NCBI GenBank assembly: GCA_035526585.1
Contig: DATLCC010000001.1
Coordinates: 1 to 10,970, forward strand
DNA length: 10,970 bases
Direction: 5' to 3'
DNA from: JAJPHT01 sp035526585
Lineage (GTDB): Archaea; Thermoplasmatota; SW-10-69-26; JACQPN01; JAJPHT01
Shown here: piece after piece, positions 1 to 5,537 of the stretch
Numbering within the stretch: position 1 is the first letter of the stretch
Layout of the letters: every line of letters starts with the position of its first letter
The notes under the pieces: model-generated
What the model was told of the DNA's origin: nothing
Databases searched by the model: none
What the model saw: the letters and a program-made list of their open reading frames with translations, nothing else
Program-made: the position numbers and the translations under genes

Positions 1-23
1 CCCTTCACTCGGTGACGCATCCC

Positions 24-83
24 GCGCGAAATTTTCTGCGGAAAATCCCGCGCCCGGCAGCGGCAAGGATGGGGGTGACGCGG
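24..83 (+). repeat. 3'-end hairpin/box element, copy A (degenerate)
   Basis: This is the most diverged of five copies of one element. The core hairpin is ATTTTC (31-36), loop TGCG (37-40), GAAAAT (41-46). A 2x2 internal loop separates it from an outer GC stem, G24-G28 with C49-C53, which replaces the AAATTT arms of the other copies. The conserved 20-nt box CGGCAAGGATGGGGGTGACG follows at 61-80. The sense strand is plus. The gene it would follow lies outside the window; a TGA at 13-15 could be its stop, but this is unproven. Confidence 0.7.
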
Positions 84-133
84 GCTTGTTTTGGTCGAGA
101 CCGCAAATCGTTGTGCCGAGAAGGTCTCGAACA

Positions 134-198
134 ACCCCGTCACCCCTATCCTTGCCGAATCGGGGACCCGAAATTTTTCCGCAGAAAAATTTCGGCCC
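134..198 (-). repeat. 3'-end hairpin/box element, copy B
   Basis: Read on the minus strand, this is a perfect 10-bp hairpin GAAATTTTTC/GAAAAATTTC with loop TGCG (193 down to 170). GGGTCCCC and a short spacer follow, then the box CGGCAAGGATAGGGGTGACG (157 down to 138). It lies 22 nt past the TAA (216-218) of the minus-strand GDPD remnant. A GGCC/GGCC pair (215-212 with 197-194) begins directly at that stop, as in copies C and D. The homology with copy A continues past the box into a shared TTGTT...CGAGACC tail, so A and B form an imperfect inverted repeat spanning about 24-198. Confidence 0.8.
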
Positions 199-215
199 GA
201 AAACCTTGTTTGGCC

Positions 216-345
216 TTAGATGGTCAGCGCGCGCAGCATCGGGCTGGCCGATCGGTGATGATCGCCTGAGCCCCCGTGCGCAGAGCGCCCGTCGCGTGGC
301 GGGAGTAAAGGCATGAACCATCGTTCAACCGAGGACGTGCAAAGT
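216..345 (-). pseudogene. 3' remnant of a glycerophosphodiester phosphodiesterase gene
   Basis: The minus strand encodes ALRTGAQAIITDRPA, then a one-base shift near 240-243, then PMLRALTI and TAA. This matches the C-terminus of the intact GDPD at 956-1627 (ALLRAGADGIITDRPG, then PMMRALELA). DNA similarity is clear across 230-300 versus 986-1040, including GGCCGATC-n-GTGATGATC in both. Upstream, a weak match to the DVLVWTVND region extends to about 345 with a deletion. No catalytic N-terminal half (His-Arg, Glu-Asn, Glu-Leu-Asp) is present. I infer a decayed paralogue or partial duplication. The upstream end is approximate. Confidence 0.65.
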
Positions 346-459
346 CTGGGACGCGCCGTCGCAAGCTTTAATCCGTCTATCCTCCACCAGATTACCAGAA
401 TCCCCGTCCAACCAGCACATTGATTCGAGTCTTGCAGCAGCGGTAGGGGCCACATACCT
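346..459. other. AT-richer non-coding stretch upstream of a small secreted protein
   Basis: Base composition is noticeably less GC-rich than in the surrounding genes. TTTAAT at about 369-374 could serve as a TATA-like element for the gene at 460, leaving a leader of roughly 60 nt. GGTAGGGG at about 442-449 is the only Shine-Dalgarno-like run and is somewhat far from the start. I see no RNA gene. Confidence 0.3.
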
Positions 460-741
460 ATGAACTCAAACACACTGATCCGCACATTTACAGTTGCGAC
501 CGTGCTTCTCGTCCTGCCTCTGTCGACTCTTCAAGCCGAAACGCTCCCTCTTCCCGGGACAGGCGTGAGCGATGGACACACACCTGTCTTGATCCCCCAA
601 GGCGATGCTTGGATCGTACCGCCAGAAGGAATTCCGCTTCCGCTAGTTCTGGCGACAGATGCCGTTGACGTTCCCGATGCACCGCTATTCGGACCCTTAG
701 AACTCGACCCGACAATTGCGGATTTCAACCGTTCACGCTGA
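460..741 (+). CDS. small secreted protein of unknown function
   Basis: This 93-residue protein is not one I recognise. It has a convincing signal peptide: an Arg at residue 8, a hydrophobic core TVATVLLVLPLSTL, and a likely Ala-x-Ala-type cleavage around residues 25-27 (LQA/E). The mature part is short, acidic and Pro/Leu-rich, with PLP, PEGIPLPLVL and DAPLFGPLELDP stretches and no cysteine. There is no C-terminal membrane tail, so release or a surface role is possible. The ATG at 460 is the first start giving an intact signal peptide. Codon use is less GC-biased than in neighbouring operons, hinting at a young, transferred or weakly expressed gene. No operon partner is visible; the GDPD gene downstream runs the opposite way. 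Confidence 0.55.
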   Translation: MNSNTLIRTFTVATVLLVLPLSTLQAETLPLPGTGVSDGHTPVLIPQGDAWIVPPEGIPLPLVLATDAVDVPDAPLFGPLELDPTIADFNRSR

Positions 742-955
742 CCCACAATCCGCGGGCGATGACTAACAATCTGGGATGTCCGGCTGAATACACACCCTAC
801 ACCTGTCCATGACCACGTGCCGAATCTTGGCGCCCGCCTCAGGCCGCGCGAGGGTCGATGGAACCACACCAGGCGCTTGAGGCGGTGGATCTCTCCGTCG
901 AGCTCCCCCGCGGTTCGTGAGCCCGGGCAACTCGGGTCCCTCGGGCTTCTTCGTC

Positions 956-1627
956 CTAAGCCAATTCCAGCGCTCGCATCATTGGCCCCGGCCGATCCGT
1001 GATGATCCCGTCCGCCCCCGCACGAAGCAACGCGAGCGCGCTCTTCCCGTCGTTCACGGTCCACACGAGCACGTCGCGCCCTTGCGCCCGCAGCGACGCG
1101 ATCGTCTCGGGCAGCGCCGCATCCTCCGCGATCGCCACCGTGCGCAGGCGCGGGTAGCTCTCGACGTCGCGGGGCTCGGGCGCGTACGGGACGATCATGC
1201 CGGCGGGGGAGCCGGAGAGGCGCGCGTACTGGTCGGCGAGCTCGTGGTCGAAGCTCGTGACGAGCACGCGCTCCTGCGCGCCCGCTGCGCGCACCGTTTC
1301 GTGCACGTGGGCGGGCAGCTGCGAGGCGTTGTCAGCGTCGCCCTTGATCTCCACGTCGAACCACAGTGGGAGAGGGAGGAGCTGGGAGAGGAAAGGGACT
1401 CCGCGCGCGTGAAGCTCGGCCGCGCGCATGTCCTCGATGCGCTCCGATCCCTCGAGGATGCGTCCGAGCTGCGCATCATGATGCACGACCACGACGTCGT
1501 CGGCCGAGAGGCGCACATCGAGCTCGACCCCGCGCGCGCCCGCGGCGAGCGCGGCCTGGAACGAGGCGAGCGTGTTCTCGGGCGCGTCGTGCGGGGAGCC
1601 GCGGTGGCCGACGATCCTCGGGATCAC
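956..1627 (-). CDS. glycerophosphodiester phosphodiesterase (GDPD family)
   Basis: This 223-residue enzyme is predicted to hydrolyse glycerophosphodiesters to glycerol phosphate and an alcohol, using a metal in a TIM-barrel fold. Family landmarks are in order: GHRG with catalytic His8-Arg9, PENT (Glu17), VELDV (Glu35, Asp37), HHD with His50, VEIKG (Glu93, Lys95), VWTVND near 188-193 and DGIITDRPG at the C-terminus. It has no signal peptide, so it is probably cytoplasmic. The GTG start at 1627 overlaps the htpX stop in a GTGA, indicating translational coupling in the lemA-htpX-GDPD operon. Length is near the short end of the family. A broken relative of its 3' end lies at 216-345. Confidence 0.9.
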   Translation of the reverse strand: MIPRIVGHRGSPHDAPENTLASFQAALAAGARGVELDVRLSADDVVVVHHDAQLGRILEGSERIEDMRAAELHARGVPFLSQLLPLPLWFDVEIKGDADNASQLPAHVHETVRAAGAQERVLVTSFDHELADQYARLSGSPAGMIVPYAPEPRDVESYPRLRTVAIAEDAALPETIASLRAQGRDVLVWTVNDGKSALALLRAGADGIITDRPGPMMRALELA

Positions 1628-2517
1628 ATCTGCTCCAGGCGCTCGATCCGCTCCGCGAGCGGCGGGTGCGTGCTCCACACGCTCTCGCGGCGCGCGCGCT
1701 TCCACGGGTTGCTGATGTAGAGCGCGGCGACCGTCTTCGACCCCTTCGGGTCGTCGGGCACGTCGCCCTGGATCTTGCGCAAGGCCGCCGCGAGGCCGCC
1801 AGGGTTCCGCGTGAGGCGCGCGCCGCTCGCGTCGGCGAGATACTCCCTCCGGCGGCTCAGGAACAGATAGCACATGCGCGAGAGGAGCGGCGCAAGGATC
1901 AGGCCGAGGAGAGCCAGCAGAAGGAATGCGGGGTGCATCTTCCGGTTCCCGCCGCCGCGTCCGTAGAAGGCGGCGCGGATGCCGATCTCGCCGAGCATCG
2001 CCATCGCGCCCACGACGCCGACCGTGATCGTCGCGAGGCGCGCGTCCCGGTTCAGGATGTGGCTCATCTCGTGGCCGATCACGCCTTCGAGCTCCTCGTC
2101 GTTGAGCTGCTCCAGCGCGCCGCGGGTCACCACCATCACGCTCTTCTCGGGCGAGAGTCCCGTGACGAACGCGTTGATGTCGCGCGAATCCTGGACGTAC
2201 ACCTGAGGCACGGGGAGGCCGGAGGCGATCGCGATCTCCTCCACCTTGAACATGAGGAGCTTCTCCTCGCGCGCGCCGAGGTTGACGCGGCGCGCGCCTG
2301 CGGCGTGGAGGACGGTCTCCGTGCTCGCCGCCCACGTGAAGCCGATGTAGCCCAACGTGAGCGCGACCGCGAAGATCAACGTGAAGGTCGGCGGCGTGCC
2401 GAGCACGATGCCGATCGCGTAGATCAGGCCGAAGAGCAGCAGGAACATGAAGCCGATGACGAGCACGCTGATGCGCTCGTTGCGCCGTATCTGCTCGTCG
2501 AAGGAGACGTGAGCCAT
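1624..2517 (-). CDS. htpX: HtpX-like M48 zinc metalloprotease, membrane-bound
   Basis: This 297-residue integral membrane protease of family M48 is inferred to degrade misfolded membrane proteins. Two N-terminal membrane segments (about 17-40 and 45-63) precede the protease domain. The zinc site is HEMSH (149-153), with the third ligand Glu225 in EYLADASGA. Two more hydrophobic segments lie between them (about 163-184 and 197-220), and the family STHPP motif is at 282-286. The ATG at 2517 is preferred because GAGTGATC lies just upstream as a ribosome site. A TTG four codons earlier (2529) is in frame but less likely. lemA lies 39 nt upstream, a common htpX/lemA pairing in prokaryotes, and the GDPD start overlaps its stop. 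Confidence 0.93.
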   Translation of the reverse strand: MAHVSFDEQIRRNERISVLVIGFMFLLLFGLIYAIGIVLGTPPTFTLIFAVALTLGYIGFTWAASTETVLHAAGARRVNLGAREEKLLMFKVEEIAIASGLPVPQVYVQDSRDINAFVTGLSPEKSVMVVTRGALEQLNDEELEGVIGHEMSHILNRDARLATITVGVVGAMAMLGEIGIRAAFYGRGGGNRKMHPAFLLLALLGLILAPLLSRMCYLFLSRRREYLADASGARLTRNPGGLAAALRKIQGDVPDDPKGSKTVAALYISNPWKRARRESVWSTHPPLAERIERLEQM

Positions 2518-2556
2518 GGGATCACTCAACAGCGAGGCCCGAAGGCCGAGCGGCGA

Positions 2557-3117
2557 TCAAAAACTCACGCGGGGGACTTCGCGGTCGGTGACGGGGATCT
2601 CGAGCATCTTGCGCTCATGGCGGCCCATGAAGGAGCCCGCGATGAGGTTGCCCGGGAACGTCTCGATGGCGTTGTTGAAGGCGAGCACGCTGTCGTTGTA
2701 GTACTGCCTGGCGAAGCCCACCTTGTTCTCCGTGTGCGTGAGCTCGTCCTGGAGCTGCAGGAAGTTCTGGTTCGCCTTGAGATCCGGGTAGGCTTCCGCG
2801 ACGGCAAAGAGCTTGCCGAGCGCCTGCGTCAGCATGTTGTCGGCGGCGTTCGCTTCCGCGGGCGTCTTCGCGGCCATGAGGCCGGCGCGCGCCTGCGTGA
2901 CGCCTTCCAGGACGCCCTTCTCGTGCGCGGCGTAGCCCTTCACCGTGTTGACGAGGTTGGGGATGAGATCGGCGCGGCGCTTGAGCTGCACGTCGATCTG
3001 CGCCCAGGCGTTGTCGATGGCGTTCTCGAGGCGGATGATCCTGTTGTACGCGCCGATCGCCCAGAGGAGGACGAGGACGACGAGCACGATCAGGCCGATG
3101 ACGATCCAGTTGACCAT
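2557..3117 (-). CDS. lemA: LemA family protein
   Basis: This 186-residue protein has one N-terminal membrane helix (residues 3-22) followed by the helical LemA domain. Typical family motifs are NAIDNAWAQIDVQLKRRADL (32-51), LIPNLVNTVKGYA (51-63), YPDLKANQNFLQLQDEL (110-126) and the C-terminal YNDSVLAFNNAIETFPGN (140-157). The biochemical role of LemA is not settled; its habitual neighbour is an M48 protease, as here, suggesting a joint membrane function. The ATG at 3117 places the helix at the N-terminus as expected. I see no good Shine-Dalgarno. It is the first gene of the operon and is divergent from the methyltransferase, with 60 nt between starts. Confidence 0.93.
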   Translation of the reverse strand: MVNWIVIGLIVLVVLVLLWAIGAYNRIIRLENAIDNAWAQIDVQLKRRADLIPNLVNTVKGYAAHEKGVLEGVTQARAGLMAAKTPAEANAADNMLTQALGKLFAVAEAYPDLKANQNFLQLQDELTHTENKVGFARQYYNDSVLAFNNAIETFPGNLIAGSFMGRHERKMLEIPVTDREVPRVSF

Positions 3118-3147
3118 GGTGGCCAGAAGGGACTCAACGCCGACGGG

Positions 3148-3160
3148 TTTGAGTATGTTG
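3148..3160. promoter_or_regulatory. AT-rich segment possibly serving a divergent promoter pair
   Basis: TTTGAGTATGTTG is the only AT-rich patch in the 60-nt gap between lemA and the methyltransferase. On the plus strand it is centred about 24 nt before the GTG at 3178, the spacing expected for a leaderless archaeal transcript. On the minus strand it lies about 37 nt before the lemA ATG. The match to a TATA box is weak. Confidence 0.3.
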
Positions 3161-3177
3161 CGGAAGCTTCCATCCTC

Positions 3178-4167
3178 GTGCTCTGGCCGGCGGGCTTCGC
3201 GCGCATCCCCGAGGAGGACTGGACGCGCGCGCCGGTCGCGTCCCTCGCCCAGAAGTACGACGCCGTCGGTCGCCACGGCTGGTACGCGAACCTCGAGCCC
3301 ACCGCCGACGACCTCGCCGGGCAGCTGCGGCCAGGCGACATCCTCGTCGACTACAGCGGCGGCACCGGGCTCCTCATCGACCGCCTGCTGGAGCGCGTCG
3401 CGGCGCGCGACGTCGGCGTCGTGAACGTCGACAGCTCCCCCAAGTTCCTCGCGCTCTCGCTGGAAAAGCTGCGCGACGACCCGCGCGTCGCCTTCCGCCT
3501 GATCCACTACCTCGCCGACGCGAAGCGCCTGCAGTACCTCGACGAGGCGCTGGGCGCTCTGCTCACCGCGCGCAAGGCGGACGCGCTCGTCTCCGCGAAC
3601 GCGATCCACCTCTACTACGACCTGGACCAGACCCTCGCCTCGTGGGCGCGCGTGCTGCGCAGCGGCGCGCGCGTGCACGTGCAGTCGGGCAACATCCGCA
3701 ACCCGGAAGCCCCGAAGGACGCGTGGATCATCGACGAGACCGTGGAGGCCGTCCACCAGGCCGCGATGGGCATCGTCCGCAAGGACGCGCGCTTCGCCCG
3801 CTACCGCAGCGCGCTCGACGACGCGACGCGCATGGCCGCGCACGATGCGCTCCGCCGCAAGTTCTTCCTTCCCCCTCGCCCGCTCGCGCTCTACGTCGAC
3901 GCGCTGGAGCGCGCGGACATCCGTGTCGAAGCGACGCGCACGCACGTCGTCCGCGCGAGCGCGGCAGAGTGGCACTCGTTCCTCTCGGTCTACAGCGAGG
4001 GCGTCCTCGGCTGGGTGGGCGGCTCGCCGCGCATCGAAGGGCACGAGCCCGACGCGGGCGCGCTCCATGACCGGTTCACGCTGATGCGGCTCGCGCTCGA
4101 CGAGGTGCTCGCCGGGCGCGAGACGTTCGATGCGGTGTGGACTTACGTGCTGGCTCGCCGCCGCTGA
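3178..4167 (+). CDS. class I SAM-dependent methyltransferase, substrate unknown
   Basis: This 329-residue protein has a Rossmann-type methyltransferase core. Motif I is LVDYSGGTG (56-64), followed by an acidic strand end VNVDSS (82-87) and a later VSANAIHLYYDLDQ segment (138-151), the position of the motif IV/post-II region. The N-terminal KYDAVGRHGWYANLEPTAD precedes the core, and a C-terminal region of about 150 residues may bind substrate. The substrate cannot be told from sequence. The frame is open far upstream, but only as the antisense shadow of lemA and htpX. GTG 3178 is the first sensible start past the divergent gene and fits a leaderless transcript. The stop codon runs straight into the repeat element C. 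Confidence 0.8.
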   Translation: MLWPAGFARIPEEDWTRAPVASLAQKYDAVGRHGWYANLEPTADDLAGQLRPGDILVDYSGGTGLLIDRLLERVAARDVGVVNVDSSPKFLALSLEKLRDDPRVAFRLIHYLADAKRLQYLDEALGALLTARKADALVSANAIHLYYDLDQTLASWARVLRSGARVHVQSGNIRNPEAPKDAWIIDETVEAVHQAAMGIVRKDARFARYRSALDDATRMAAHDALRRKFFLPPRPLALYVDALERADIRVEATRTHVVRASAAEWHSFLSVYSEGVLGWVGGSPRIEGHEPDAGALHDRFTLMRLALDEVLAGRETFDAVWTYVLARRR

Positions 4168-4335
4168 GGCCCGTGCATTCCTGTCAGGGCCGAAATTTTT
4201 CTGCGGAAAAATTTCGGGTCCCCCATTCGGCAAGGATGGGAGTTGCGGGGATGTCTGTCTGATCCCCGCTCCAAGCGCTATCAATGAATACATGCCACTG
4301 ACATGTATCGATGAGGCGACCGTGGCTCGTGTGTC
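4167..4335 (+). repeat. 169-nt tandem repeat, unit 1 (contains element copy C)
   Basis: The unit begins at the last base of the methyltransferase stop and is repeated directly at 4336. It contains four potential hairpins in order: GGCCC/GGGCC (4168-4172 with 4187-4191, 14-nt loop); the AT-rich 10-bp hairpin (4192-4215); GCGGGGAT/ATCCCCGC (4245-4252 with 4262-4269, 9-nt loop); and ATACATG/CATGTAT (4288-4294 with 4302-4308). It ends with ATGAGGCGACCGTGGCTC, nearly shared with unit 2. I see no open reading frame with coding character. Confidence 0.75.
4188..4250 (+). repeat. 3'-end hairpin/box element, copy C
   Basis: A perfect 10-bp hairpin GAAATTTTTC/GAAAAATTTC with loop TGCG lies at 4192-4215, starting 24 nt after the methyltransferase stop. 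GGGTCCCC follows, then the box at 4228-4247, which differs from the others by TTGCG in place of TGACG. Sense matches the methyltransferase. The T5 run could act as an archaeal U-tract terminator. Confidence 0.8.
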
Positions 4336-4502
4336 AGGCCCGTGCATTCTTGCCAGGGCCGAAATTTTTCTGTGGAAAAATTTCGGGTCCCCGCAGCGGC
4401 AAGGATGGGAGTGACGGGGATGCCTCTCTGATCCCTGTCCAACACACTGCAGGCAAATACGTGCCAGTCACGTGTTTCTATGAGGCGGTACGTGGCTCAC
4501 TG
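4336..4502 (+). repeat. 169-nt tandem repeat, unit 2 (contains element copy D)
   Basis: This is a diverged direct copy of unit 1 that keeps the same four hairpins. Stems are GGCCC/GGGCC (4337-4341 with 4356-4360), the AT-rich hairpin (4361-4384), ACGGGGAT/ATCCCTGT (4414-4421 with 4431-4438, again a 9-nt loop) and AAATACGTG/CACGTGTTT (4455-4463 with 4469-4477). Relative to unit 1, the outer pair of the third stem changed from G-C to A-T on both sides and another pair became G-T. Such wobbles pair only in plus-strand RNA. Confidence 0.72.
4357..4419 (+). repeat. 3'-end hairpin/box element, copy D
   Basis: The 10-bp hairpin is at 4361-4384 with loop TGTG instead of TGCG, the only intact copy to lose the UNCG-type loop. 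GGGTCCCC and the box CGGCAAGGATGGGAGTGACG (4397-4416) follow at the same spacing. It does not follow its own stop codon and appears to result from the tandem duplication. Confidence 0.8.
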
Positions 4503-4518
4503 AGAAAAATGACAACCT

Positions 4519-4578
4519 CGTCACCCCTATCCTTGCCGCTGCAGTATCGCGAAATTTTTCCGCAGAAAAATTTCGCCC
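4519..4578 (-). repeat. 3'-end hairpin/box element, copy E
   Basis: On the minus strand a 10-bp hairpin with loop TGCG (4574 down to 4551) starts 26 nt after the meaB stop (4601-4603). A 12-nt spacer without GGGTCCCC precedes the box CGGCAAGGATAGGGGTGACG (4538 down to 4519). The orientation matches meaB and opposes copies C and D, so elements from both sides of the convergent gap face each other. Confidence 0.8.
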
Positions 4579-4600
4579 CAGGCAACGATGTACCGGCCGC

Positions 4601-5515
4601 CTATTGGGACAACTTGTCCGCAGCCGCATACGGGTCCAGCCTACGGGCCGCCACCTCGTCCACGAGCGCGCTGAACCGCGCCCGGTCGCGCAGGGCCGCC
4701 GCCGCCGCGCGCTCCCTCAGCACATCGAGGATCTCGTGCTCCGCCTGCGCCCTCCGCTTGGCGGCCAGAGCGTCGCTCTTCTGCAAGTGCTCGCGGTGCT
4801 GTGCGATCGCGGCGACGAGCTCCTCGATGCCCGCGCCCGTGGAGGCGGCCGTCTTCACGATGGGCGCGTTCCAGCCTTCTTTCATCCCCATCTCCAGCTC
4901 GCCCGCAAGATCCGCGATCGTCTTGTCGGCGCCCTCGCGGTCGGCCTTGTTCACGACGAACACGTCGCCGATCTCCATGAGGCCCGCCTTGATGTTCTGG
5001 ATGTCGTCGCCCAGGCCCGGCACGCTCACGACGAGCACCGTGTCCGCGAGGCGCACGACGTCCACCTCGGCCTGCCCGACGCCCACCGTCTCGATGAGCA
5101 CGATATCTTTCCCGCTCGCGTCGAGGATGCGCGCCGCGTCCGCCGTCGCGCGGGCGATCCCGCCCAGGTGGCCGCGCGTCGCCATGCTGCGGATGAAGAC
5201 GTCGAGGTCGGTCTGCCGCGCGCTCATGCGCAGGCGGTCGCCCAGGAGCGCGCCCCCTGTGAAGGGGCTCGTGGGGTCGACCGCGACGACGCCGACCGTC
5301 TTCCCGCTCTTGCGATAGCTTTCGATGAGGCGGTCGACGAGCGTCGACTTGCCCGAGCCTGGCGGCCCCGTGATGCCGACGACGTGCGCGCGCCCGGTAC
5401 GCGAGTAGAGCGCGCCCATGAGGCGGGCCGCCTCCGGCGCGCGCGATTCCACGACCGTGATAGCACGGCCGATGGAGCGGCGGTCTCCGCGAAGCACTGC
5501 CGCCGCAAGGTCCAC
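4601..5515 (-). CDS. meaB: MeaB/ArgK-type G3E GTPase, methylmalonyl-CoA mutase chaperone
   Basis: This 304-residue P-loop GTPase of the MeaB (ArgK, human MMAA) family is known to gate adenosylcobalamin loading and protect methylmalonyl-CoA mutase. Motifs seen are Walker A GPPGSGKST (50-58), DPTSPFTGGALLGDR (80-94), ETVGVGQAEVDV (142-153), SVPGLGDDIQ (164-173) and the guanine-binding NKAD (189-192). The Arg/Ala-rich helical C-terminus is typical of the dimerisation arm. The start is GTG 5515, 22 nt after the preceding gene's stop, with no clear Shine-Dalgarno. Residues upstream of the P-loop match the usual N-terminal helix, supporting this start. It closes the operon that carries mcmA2. Confidence 0.93.
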   Translation of the reverse strand: MDLAAAVLRGDRRSIGRAITVVESRAPEAARLMGALYSRTGRAHVVGITGPPGSGKSTLVDRLIESYRKSGKTVGVVAVDPTSPFTGGALLGDRLRMSARQTDLDVFIRSMATRGHLGGIARATADAARILDASGKDIVLIETVGVGQAEVDVVRLADTVLVVSVPGLGDDIQNIKAGLMEIGDVFVVNKADREGADKTIADLAGELEMGMKEGWNAPIVKTAASTGAGIEELVAAIAQHREHLQKSDALAAKRRAQAEHEILDVLRERAAAAALRDRARFSALVDEVAARRLDPYAAADKLSQ

Positions 5516-5537
5516 GGCGCGCGAGCGGGCGGGAGGC

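Noticed and set aside
531..1064. Minus-strand open frame containing a LDGEIHRLKRLVWFH stretch
   Set aside because: The stretch looks protein-like, but the frame overlaps the secreted protein at 460 and the end of GDPD, and no family is recognisable. At best it is an old remnant.
2517..2529. TTG start for htpX at 2529
   Set aside because: It would add only four residues and has no ribosome site. GAGTGATC is well placed for the ATG at 2517.
1366..3177. N-terminal extension of the methyltransferase by about 600 codons
   Set aside because: The extension is antisense to htpX and lemA, which are clear genes. Its composition is Arg/Ala/Asp/His-rich without domain motifs.
4288..4477. Strict covariation in the ATACATG/ATACGTG hairpin
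   Set aside because: In a gap-free alignment of the units, the 3' arms are offset by two bases (loops of 7 and 5 nt). This is a re-formed hairpin, not matched compensatory pairs.
4167..4502. C/D box sRNA genes
   Set aside because: Scattered CTGA and ATGA motifs occur, but no convincing RTGATGA box at the right spacing in either unit.
24..4578. Transposon or insertion sequence bounded by the palindromes
   Set aside because: No transposase gene and no target-site duplication is visible, and the segment between the clusters holds ordinary cellular genes.
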